From positions 39,904-103,903 of the forward strand of contig JAYMGJ010000285.1 in assembly GCA_037178675.1 (NCBI GenBank): a DNA stretch of 64,000 bases, written 5' to 3'. This document shows positions 23,034 through 32,085 of this stretch, one piece after another; the stretch's first letter is position 1; the number at the start of each line of letters is the position of its first letter. A program made the position numbers and the translations under genes. The notes below the pieces were generated by a model. It was not told the DNA's origin. It was given only the letters and a program-made list of their open reading frames with translations, and did no database searches. The stretch is from Scleroderma bovista (taxonomy: Eukaryota; Basidiomycota; Agaricomycetes; Boletales; Sclerodermataceae).

Positions 23034-26000
23034 TTACCGGATTTGGTAAGTCACGTGTCCGCGATGGACGCGTTGCGCGTTGTTGATCCGTTTCCGCTCA
23101 GGTGAGTACTTGACGTGATTAGACTTGTTGTCATCGCGGCTAACCTTTTGCAGGTTCTTCTTCAACTTCTGAAGGCCGTATAGAAGACCTCCGATGGACG
23201 TAGATCGCAAGGGATCGCCCGCATCGCGTGGTAGGGGGGATTTGGGCTTGTAGAGCCCTAGGTAAGCGTTCCGCTCCTTGCGCTTGCGACTAACGTTTGT
23301 AGGTCGCGTTTTCAGTCGTCCGCGTCGACGCCTGGGTCCAATGACCCTGTAGGAACGTTGCGGATTATCTCCGCGTGGCTGAGCGATTGGATCGCGTCCG
23401 AGGTAGGCCGTTTCGCCGTTGTGCGTTGGACTGACATTTATCCACTCAATCGTAGGTCTCCCGCGTCGACGGATGGGTGTGTAGACCCTATGGAAACGTT
23501 TCGAATGGTTTCCGCGTGATTGCACGGCGTGTGTGCGCCATAGGTGAGTCGTTTGACCTTTGCGCCTTGGACTGACGTTTCTAGGTACGAATTTGATTCG
23601 TCCACGTCATCGCATGGGTCCGATGACCCTGTTGGAGTGTTTCGAGGCGTTGTCGGGTGGCTGCGCCGCGCTGGCACGTATCTGGTGAGTCGTTTCGGCT
23701 TGTTGCATTTGGCTGACCTTTTTGTCGTTTATTCGCTCGATCTTGAGCGATCCGCGTCGACGTTGCCGTCTAGCGGGTCTGTACGGACGGTCTGCGGGTC
23801 GGATGGGTGGCCAGGATGACACAGGTAAGTCACCGTTTCGTGTTATTCGGCGTGAGCGCATTTGCTGACTGTCTGTAGCCAGCAGCGCCGCATTGACTCG
23901 ACGCGAGTCAATGTTGTTGCCGCTTGTCGTGCCATCCACGCTGCCGTCGCCTCCGTTCCATCTACCATCGCCGTCGCCAGTCGTCTCGTCGACAACTCTC
24001 GCCACTACCACCTCTCCTGCACTCTCCGCTCGTCCAAAGACGAATTTTCGACTTGTGGTGTCGATTGGCGCGATCTGTGGTACGTACACATTGGTATCAT
24101 TGACACTGACCCGTTTCCATCGGATGGTAGGGACGGGCGTCGCGATTTCGCGCGTATGCGGTAAGTTTCGCATTTTGGAGTCGTTTGGACGTGTTCTAAC
24201 GGTTTGCGGTGTATTTGCAGTCGTTTTCGCGCCGTTTACAGCGCTGTGGCTATCCGTGCGTACGCTCGACCTATCCGCCTGGTCCCTGCAGCCGTTTGGC
24301 TCGTCTGAGCACTGGCTTGCAGCCTCCACAGGTGAGTTGTTTGTTTTCAAGGTGTCTCGAGGCGTTCTGACGCGTTCCGTCTCGTTTGCAGGTGTTAATG
24401 CGCCCGTTTGAACGCTCGGGGCGTCCGTCTGTGCGCTCGACGCGTCCGTGTGGCTCCCGAAGCCGTCCATCGCGTCTGAGCGCGATGTTGCGCTCCCAGC
24501 AGGTGAGTCCGGCGTTCTCAAGCCGTTTTGACGCGTTTTGACGTGTTCTGCTTCGTTTGTAGCCGCTAACGTGTCTGTATGAATGCTTGGGGCGTCGGTG
24601 CGGTGTCTGCAGGCGTTTGGCTCTTCTGAGCGCTGCCATGCAGTCTCGACAGGTGAGTCTGACGGTTTGGGCTTGTTTGGGCGCGTTCTGACAGTTTCTG
24701 GCGTGTTTGTAGGCTTTATCGCGTCCATTTGAACGCTTTGCACGTCCGTGTGCACGCTCGACCCGTTCGTGTGGTCTCCGACGCCATTTGGCTGGTCTGG
24801 AGTCCATCTAGCGCCTTCACCAGGTAAGTTTGGCGTTTCTGGCTCTATTGGGTGTGTGCTGACGATTTCTGGTGCGTTTACAGTGGTTATCGCGTCCGTG
24901 TGGACGCTTGAGGCATCTCCGTGCCCAATCGATGTGTCCGCGTGGCTCTCAGCGCCATCCGTCTCATCGACGTCGCGTTCTGCGTCTCTAGCACCCAGGT
25001 ATGTGGTTGCACCATCTCCATGGCTTATCCCAACCGTTTCAGCTTTGTTTGACACGTTCGGAGTGTCTCTGTGGCCGCTCGACGCGTGCGCGTGGCTGCC
25101 AATGCCATCCGTCTCGTTGACGGCGCGTTTCGCGTCTCCAGTGCTCAGGTACGTGCCTGCACCGGTTCTATGGCTCACAACAACCGTTTTAGCTTCATTA
25201 GACACGTTCGGAGCGTCCGTTTGGGCTCTCGACGCGTCCGTCTGGCCCTCCGACGTCTCCACTCGGCTTCCAAGGCCGTTTGTGCCGTCTATGGCGCGTT
25301 TCGTGCTTCCAGCTCCAAGGTGCGTGTCTGGACTCCCACTACAGCTGATCCCAGTCGTTTCAGCGTTGTATGACGCGTTCAATGCGTCCGCCGAGTCTTT
25401 CGACTCATCCGCCTGGCCATGCGAAGCATCCGCTCCGCTCCCAGGGCCATTCACGTTGTCCGTGTGCCAACGCACGCTTGCGAGGCGTACTCGCGGCATT
25501 TCACCGCTATCTGGGTTCTCCGACTCGATGGATATGGTAACGAGTGTGTCTGACTCGTTTGGGCTGTGCACGAGCTTCTGGGGCGTAGACTGCCCACTCG
25601 AACTGCGTGTGTGGCTGTTTGCGGCACCGCCAACTCTCTCCCCTTCGAGCGGCTGTCTGTGCCGTCTGGGTAAGTGAATTTTGGGCTTCGGGTGCCCGTT
25701 TGAGCGCTGCGCGTTGGCGTTTGCGCGTCTGATTTGCAGAGGTATGTTTCGTGTTGACTGATGCTGATGTTTCACAGCGTTTTTAGGTCGTGTTCGCGAG
25801 GATGGTGTTGGGCCGTCGCCCGTCGTCATCTCGGACGTCCTGTCTGCCAAATTGGGGGCTGGCGAAGCCGTTCCGTCATTCCGATTCACCTCGTGCGTGG
25901 TGCGCTGCCACTGCCGTCCGCTCTCGGCCGTCTCCTGGTTGTCTCCCCTCGACATACCATCTGGCGCGTTTGGCGGGTCTCCCGGGTCTTTTGGGTAGAT

Positions 26001-26705
26001 AGATGTAGTACTGTTTGTACTCGGGGTACTGGGGATGCCAGCTGGCGTGGTGCCGCTGGGCTTCTCGTCGTGAATTTCAGTCGGTTTGAGCTCGGATGGT
26101 AGACCACTATGGCCTGTTTCACGATCTGTGTCGTGCGCAATCCGCTCCCTTCCGCACTGCTCCGTCTCCTGGCTCCTGTCTGCGCTTGACAGTCCATCAG
26201 GTGCTTGTGGCGGTCTTATGGGGTTTTCTGCGGCTGTGCCGGCTCGTTCAACAACTTTTCCTTCAACAATTTCTGCGGTGCGCGCTGAGTCAGCGCCATC
26301 TGACTTGAGGTGCGAGTCCTCTCGGAGAGGCTCGTCTTCGTCGCTCTGTTCCGCTGGCGGCTCAAGGGCTATGGGTTCGTGGTCGCCAAAGATGGCTGCA
26401 AGGTGGCTGAAGAGAGTGTGGGCGAGCTCATGGTGCATGAGTCGTGCAAGGAGAGAATCAGAGATTACTTCCAATATGATGTACTTAGCCACTGAATTAG
26501 ACCAGTTCCATGCTTCGAGTTCGCGCGAATCGACTAGTTTTGGTGCTGCACCTGTGAGATGGCTGACTACACCTTCCGCAGCTGCGCTATCGAGGATATG
26601 CGCGCGGTAAATTTTCCAGTTTTGATTTTCTCGCGCGAGTTCAGGGAGTTTGAGGACCATTTCACTTGATCTTTTTGAGGTAAGGATAAATCCTGTTTTC
26701 CACAA
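23034..26705 (-). pseudogene. large Gag-like protein of the gag-only element, one in-frame stop
   Basis: Starts at Met 26705, or more likely the Met at 26660 (MVLKLPELAREN). The first 100 or so residues (NWKIYRAHIL, ELEAWNWSNSVAKYI, LMHHELAHTLFSHL) resemble copia-type Gag. A long Thr/Ser/Asp/Asn-rich region built of repeats follows (motifs SSVHTD, ETVRTRP, NSPVE), then an Arg-rich C-terminal region with repeats of RRRRGR, NVS and NAYLG. The frame is open for 1032 codons to a TGA at 23607-23609, where CGA is likely ancestral, and continues in the same frame to 23034. I recall this family from Boletales-type mushrooms. The opposite strand of the repeats carries an intron ladder. Whether the protein is made is unknown. 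Confidence 0.75.
23102..25780 (+). other. antisense ladder of intron-like units over the Gag repeats
   Basis: On the plus strand, opposite the Gag frame, fungal-type introns recur. Five consecutive ones are exactly 60 nt: 24161-24220, 24332-24391, 24503-24562, 24653-24712 and 24824-24883, each with GTRAGT, a TAAC or TGAC branch-like motif near base 37-40, and CAG or TAG. Exons between them are 111, 111, 90 and 111 nt. In one constant phase they encode a 37-residue Arg/Ser/Cys-rich repeat (RPFER, CVRST), with one TAG. Shorter units follow at 24999-25042, 25149-25192 and 25320-25363 (44 nt each). More lie at 23102-23153, 23262-23302, 23403-23455, 23544-23584 and 23825-23878. Transcription of this strand is not shown; the region has few stops in several frames, so openness alone proves little. 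Confidence 0.5.
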
Positions 26706-27104
26706 GTTTGCTTCTTCTTTCAGGCAAGAGCAGGGCTCATAACCTCTTGGAAAAAAAGTGTGTTGGGGGGTTGCTACAGTGGACCTAGAGGACAGAAGCT
26801 GTGGTAGGAAATTGGTAACCCTGTAGTAACCTCAGTAGATGTTCAAGCTACTGTATTAGAGTAATACCTGTAGTAACTACTACAAGTCAGTATGAGTAAG
26901 AATGAGTGTGTGTGGACTACTTACCCTCAGTAGATGTTCAAGCTACTGAGGGACTAATAAGAAATACTACTGTGTATGTACGCTCTGAGGGCTTATGTAA
27001 GCGTCACGTGGTCGCGCACCTCAGTACCTAGTAACGCATGCTGGTTAATTTACAACAGGCCATGGTTAGACTGGAGTTGCGACTGGAAAAGTATGGATAT
27101 GACA

Positions 27105-28560
27105 GCACCCCTCGAAGGAAGTACTCCGACGCGCGCAAAAGCATACGCAGCGCTTCCCGGAGATCCACTTTCCAACTGAGGACTGTGTTTGCCCTGGATG
27201 TGCTCTTGGCAAGATGCCCAATCGAGCTTTCCCAGAGAATGAAAGACGTGCTTCCAAGCCCTTTGAGCTGGTGCACTCTGATCTCAAATCCTTCCTGGTT
27301 ACGTCGTACTGGAAATTCAAATATGTTATCACCTTCTACGACGACTATACTTCTCACGCCTGGACTATGCCTCTTCGCTCCAAAGCTGCAGCGATTACGG
27401 CTGCCAAAGATTTCCTCGAAATGGTGCGCGTCCAACATAATATGCACGTCGTTGGATGGATGTCCGATGCTGGTGGAGAATATAAATCCGATCTATTTGA
27501 TCAAGCACTCCTTGAAAAAGGAATTAAAATATATCAAAGTGCTCCAAGAACCCCCATGCAGAATGGCCGCGCTGAGCGTTTAGGGCGCACTCTCATGGAT
27601 AAAGCTGAGTCTATGCGGCATCAAGCCTGCATCCCTGACTCCTGGTGGGAATTTGCGTTCGCTCACGCAACCCACATTTACAACCGTACTCCGGTAGCTC
27701 GCCTGCGATGGTGCACCCCCCACGAAATGCTTAAGGGGGAGATGCCTAACATCGACCACCTATGTGTATTTGGCTGTGGAGCCTTTGTCTATCTCCCAGC
27801 AACGGCTAGAGTGAATAAGATGGCTCCCAAGTCGGAGCTAATGACCTATGTCGGTGTTGCCCCTGGCAATGAGCGCAACTTTTTGTTCATGCACTCCACC
27901 AATGCAGTGTTTACCGCTGCTCATGCCGTCTTTGACGAGCGTCATTTCCCTCGCTGCCCCAAAAACAGGCGTGAACCTCTCGAGAACCCTTTCGGAAGGG
28001 CAAATCCAAAACCAGCCACTGATCGACCAGGGAATTCCCCTGATGATACCGACAGTGATGACGATGTGGAACACAACCATGGCTACCCACATCCCCAAGC
28101 GCAGGATGATGATCCAAAGCGCGAGGAACCTGAGGCTCCTGAGGAAGAGCCTAATCAAATAAATCCTCCCCGTACACCATCTCCAGTGCCTCCACTGGCA
28201 CCGAGAACGCCTTCACCGGCGAGAAACCCACCACCTCTGGCACCGCAGCACCCTGGCCGAGCTGAACGCCGCCAGAATGCGCCACGACCCCCTGCAGTTA
28301 ATATACCTGCCCGCCCCCAACGTGAACGTAGAGCGCCTTTGCACCCCAGTAACGTGTATGGTGAGCGGCAACATCCCGTTGAGCAACTCCGGGATATCGA
28401 AAGTGCCTCTCGATGGCGAGAAACAGTGGGTGAGGCCCCTAGGCCCCCACAACCAGACACACCAGACCATATCCCTGGTGGTTTCCCCGACACCTCTGCA
28501 ACGCCCAGTGAGGAAGATGTGCAAAAGATGTGCGAGGAAGGGGGAGCAAACCTAGTCTGA
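27105..28560 (+). pseudogene. copia integrase
   Basis: This continues the integrase cut at 21333. The CPGC pair of the zinc region lies near 27195. The core has the first Asp in LVHSDLKSF, then FYDDYTSHAW, the second Asp in SDAGGEYKSD and the Glu in PRTPMQNGRAERLGR, so the DDE triad is intact. A long Pro/acidic linker follows. A TGA at 28558-28560 stops the frame just before the RT domain, in the same phase as that domain; CGA would restore it, although the original codon cannot be proved. Without the stop, integrase and RT would be one polyprotein. Confidence 0.9.
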
Positions 28561-30123
28561 TACCTGATGGGCAAAGCCCTCAAAACCCGCGAGCCTCAAT
28601 ATGAGAGCGTCCACAACTGGTCCTACAAGGACATCGCTCGCTTACCCCAAGCTGAGCAGAAACTCTGGCGACTTGCTTGCCAAGAAGAGCTCGACATGCT
28701 GCGAAAGCGCAAAGTCTTTGAGCTAGTTGACCATCCCCGAGACCAGAAGGTCATAAAGAATCGATGGGTCTTTGACGTGAAGTCGGATGGCCACAAGAAA
28801 GCCCGCTTAGTAGCGAAAGGCTTCTCCCAGGTCAAGGGATTAGATTTTGACCAGGTCTTCTCACCAGTCGTGCGCTTTGAAACAGTGCGCCTCATGCTTG
28901 CGCTTGCCACACTTGAAAACTGGTATATCACTGGACTCGACGTTCGGAGCGCCTACTTGTATGTCAAGCTTGACGAAGAGATCTACATGGAACAACCCAA
29001 AGGGTTTGCAGTTCCCGGGCAAGAGCACAAAGTGCTCCGCCTCTGGTGTGCCCTCTATGGCCTTAAACAGGCCGGCCTAGCTTGGTGGCGCACACTCGAT
29101 GAGTCTCTCAAAGAGCTCAGGTTTGAGCGCCTTAAGTCTGAAGCAGGCATCTTCTTCTACAAGAAGAAAGGCACCAACATCGTCATCAGTATTATCTACA
29201 TTGACAACGCTTTATTCTGCGGCCCTAACAAGGCTGTTGTTGATGCCATCAAAGCGCAGTTTATGCGCAAATGGGAGTGCCAAGACCTTGGAGAACCTAA
29301 GGAGTTCCTCCGAATGCGAATCACTCGCAAGGGTCGCGCTATCCACCTGGATCAATGCGCATACCTCCAAAAGGTCATCGAACGCTGCGGCATGCTCAAT
29401 GCAAAGTCTGCAAGCACCCCACTGCCAGCTGGCTACTATGCCGCCAAAAATACAGAACCTGTTGATGCGGAACTCCGCTCCCATTTCCAGACGGTTATTG
29501 GGTCCCTCCTGTATCTTATGTTAGGCACTAGGCCCGACATTGCCTTTGCAGTCACCCATCTCTCGCGCCATGCCGCGAACCCATCCCAGGACCACCTGTC
29601 CAAAGCACTTTATATCTGTCACTACTTGATTGGTACACCTAATTACTCCCTAGTGTACAATGGTGGATCTGGTGCTGGCCTAATTGCATGCACGGACTCA
29701 GATTGGGGATCAGACCCTACCTCTCGCCTCTCGCAGACAGGTTTCTACCTGAAGCTTGCAGATGGCTTGATCAGTTGGACTTCTCGTGCGCAGAAGACCA
29801 TTGCATACTCGTCCACTGAGGCCGAATACATGGCTTTGAGCAATTGCGCTCGCCAAGTTACCTGGATTCAGAGTTTACTCGGTGAGCTCGGCTATAAGCT
29901 GAAAGCTATCCTGATTTGTGGTGATAATCAGGGGTCCATATTCATGGCATCCAACCCTGTAACGGAGCCTCGCTCCAAGCACATCGACATCCGCTACCAC
30001 AGAATCCGCGAGTCAGTCGCGAAAGGTAATGTGGAACTATTCTTCATTGATGGTGCTGAGAATCCCACCGATCTGCTCACCAAGAACTTACCCCGCAAGA
30101 AATTCGCGAAGTTCAGAGCTTAA
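28561..30123 (+). pseudogene. copia reverse transcriptase and RNase H
   Basis: Open from the stop at 28558 to 30123. RT landmarks are NRWVFDVK, ARLVAKGFSQ, GLDVRSAYLY and LYGLKQAG. The catalytic box, usually YVDD, reads YIDN (about 29200-29212), so the second metal-binding Asp is lost, consistent with a G-to-A change. RNase H has TDSDWGSDP, SSTEAEYMAL and DNQGS, and the end NPTDLLTK is typical of copia. With YIDN the enzyme should be inactive even without the other breaks. The polypurine tract and 3' LTR follow. Confidence 0.93.
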
Positions 30124-30190
30124 TTAGGCTTACAATTTCCCTCTGGCAGCATCTAGCGCCTTATTCGCTGAAGTGCTCTACGTGCAGCAC

Positions 30191-30490
30191 AGCGAGGGGG
30201 AGTGTTGAAGTCGCACGTGCACCCGGCGTAAACCGTCGACGAAGTGCACACAAGACTGCGACCCATATTAGTGTAGACTTAGTAATAGCCCTCTTTAGAG
30301 TAGATGTTACATGTCACACGTCACGTGTCACAGTCATGTGTCACACTATTTGTTGTATATAAACAGTGTTCATTGCTTATATAATATAACAGCTCTTGAC
30401 TAGCTACCGCTACCATCTCTGGTTGTGCACTCCACCTAACAGGTGAGTTGGAGTAGCAGTTCCTCTACGTACATAGGTGTTGCTTCAACA
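30191..30490 (+). repeat. copia polypurine tract and 3' LTR
   Basis: AGCGAGGGGGAG (30191-30202) is the polypurine tract. The 3' LTR (30203-30490) matches the 5' LTR with about eight differences, mostly C/T transitions, so the insertion is not very recent. Its TATATAAA box lies at about 30356. Confidence 0.9.
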
Positions 30491-31730
30491 GTGAGGGGTA
30501 ATTTCCAGTCCCTTTTGACAAGCCCAATGACACCAAGAGTACTTTTGCATCTGCGTCTTTTGTTGAGGCGAACACTCCACATCACCGCTCGTGAGACATT
30601 GCAGAACGTGGGGAACATGGCTTGCAGTGAGTTCAGCGTAGATGTGACCTTCTGGAATGATATCATCACCATCGAGACACCAGGAATCCTTGAGGAAGAC
30701 AATGCAGTTCCTTTTGGGGTTATATGCAGGGCAGGCGCATGTTGCGCGGCCAAAGGGGGTAGTAGAATAAATGTCGGGGCGGGCAAAAATAACCATAAAT
30801 GGAAGGCCATTTGTGGTTCTTGGGACAGTGGTTTTGAACATGACTGTGTCCTCAGGCAAGTCTAGTTTGGACCTGGCAAGTTTTGCTTCATTGATGGAAG
30901 CAGGAGAGATCGTGGTGTCAATGCCTCGTAGTGCCCGGGGAGCCTGCGAATATCGAGACAAGAATCTGATGAGAGCCGAGTTGATGTTATAGAAGATGGG
31001 TTCTGTAACGATGGCTCCATCTCTTTCCCATCAAATGATGCGGGCGTGGTCACGATTGACGTATACGGAGTAACAGTGGGTACGAAATTGTGAGGCAAGC
31101 TGTGATGTAGCGTAAGCCCTGATTTGACCTAAGGTGTTGGTCTTGTTGGGGGTTGCAGCAATGAAGGCTGAGTCACAGCAAGAGGTAAGGTAGACGACTT
31201 GAGGATTCCACGAACATCATGTGCTTTTGCGTGACTTTTGCGTGACAAGGAGAAAAAATCAAAATCAATTTGACGAGCACAGAGAACAAGAAAGTGATCA
31301 AAGTAAAAAATGTAGCGGCCTCAAATTTATATTGTCCATTGAGCAAAAGACAAAGATGTGATGTGTGAAGATATATTTTGAATTTTGAATGGGATTCAGA
31401 AGGCTTAGCAGGCAAGAAAAGTCCGACACAAATTCAGCAATAACCAAGGAGAGGTGCCATGCAAGCCGAGGGTGGACTGCAGTGGGCACACTGCACAGCA
31501 CACATCATGGGAAGGCGGAGGCACTTCCACGAAGCGCTGGGTGCCAATCTCGCTGTGGCGCGAGAAGCAAAGCGTTTGAAACGCCTGTGCGGTGCGGGAA
31601 ACCATGATATTGACAAGTCAGTGCAAGTCACGGAAGAGAGAGCAGGGGGAGATAACTCACCAGTGTGTATCCTGGTCCTTCTCCCGAGTCCAAAGCTGAT
31701 GTATATTCTGGATCCAGTTGTCAATCATTA
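30491..31730 (-). pseudogene. FunK1-type fungal protein kinase, 5' half
   Basis: The minus-strand exon from about 31170 to 30491 reads GQIRAYATSQLASQFRTH, then YSVYVNRDHARII, a TGA at 31031-31033 where FunK1 kinases have Arg (CGA likely), then WERDGAIVTEPI, FLSRYSQAPRALRGIDTT and on to CQKGLEITPH at the copia junction. Joined across the duplication GTGAG, it continues in frame with the 3' half at 18804. Likely upstream exons lie at 31440-31600 and 31660-31730, possibly also near 31760-32030, but I cannot fix their ends or the start codon. One gene, killed by at least two stops, a frameshift and a transposon. Confidence 0.75.
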
Positions 31731-32085
31731 GTCCAGTCTTTACAGTGAATGATGACACTTACATTCTTTCCACATCACCTCCGAGTCCAGTTGATACAGC
31801 TGAGGTGTTCTCCGAGACTCGCAACTGGTTTGGGAACAAGTCTAGAGCTACCAGTCCAGGTACAGAGTTCCAAGAACTTACCACTAATATTTTTCTCCCC
31901 CAAACCCCGGCACAGGTTGACTGGGAACCTATTGACACATTGGAATGTGACTCTATCCAACTCCCTGGAGACTGTAGGGCCAGTGACCCTCCTGACTCGG
32001 ACTGCTGTCGAAGGTTGCGGTGATCTGTCTCGTGCAAAGAGGTTTTTGATGAAGAGGAAGACCTTGTGGCTGTAAGGGGCATACG

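Larger units (their letters stand above)
22550..27057 (-). mobile_element. gag-only non-autonomous LTR retrotransposon, 4.5 kb
   Basis: Two 313-bp LTRs (22550-22862, 26745-27057) look identical base for base, so insertion is very recent. Read on the minus strand they start TGTTGTAAATT and end TTCCAAGA. Directly after the 5' LTR is GGTTATGAGCCCTG (26744-26731), the same 14-nt primer site as in the copia element. Between the LTRs there is only one large Gag-like frame and no protease, integrase or RT. It therefore probably relies on a copia for reverse transcription and integration. The 5-bp duplication is GGCCA. This is the innermost level of the nested insertions. Confidence 0.92.
21334..27104 (-). 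repeat. solo LTR, copy B, inside copia and itself interrupted
   Basis: The two LTR pieces are 21334-22549 and 27063-27104 (about 1.26 kb together). The ends TGTCAAAACC and GGATATGACA and the duplication GCACC define it. Its TATA box is on the minus strand near 21853. The gag-only element (22550-27057) sits in it with duplication GGCCA (22545-22549, 27058-27062). Copies A and C are unbroken at that position. Confidence 0.93.
18805..30490 (+). mobile_element. Ty1/copia LTR retrotransposon carrying nested insertions
   Basis: LTRs lie at 18805-19092 and 30203-30490 (288 bp each, about eight differences, mostly C/T), with target duplication GTGAG at 18800-18804 and 30491-30495. Internal order is gag, protease, integrase, RT, RNase H, which is the copia order. 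It inserted into a fungal kinase gene. A solo LTR plus a gag-only element (21334-27104) later entered its integrase region. Without them it would be about 5.9 kb. This copy is dead: gag frameshift, integrase split, a stop at 28558, and an altered RT active site. Confidence 0.95.
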
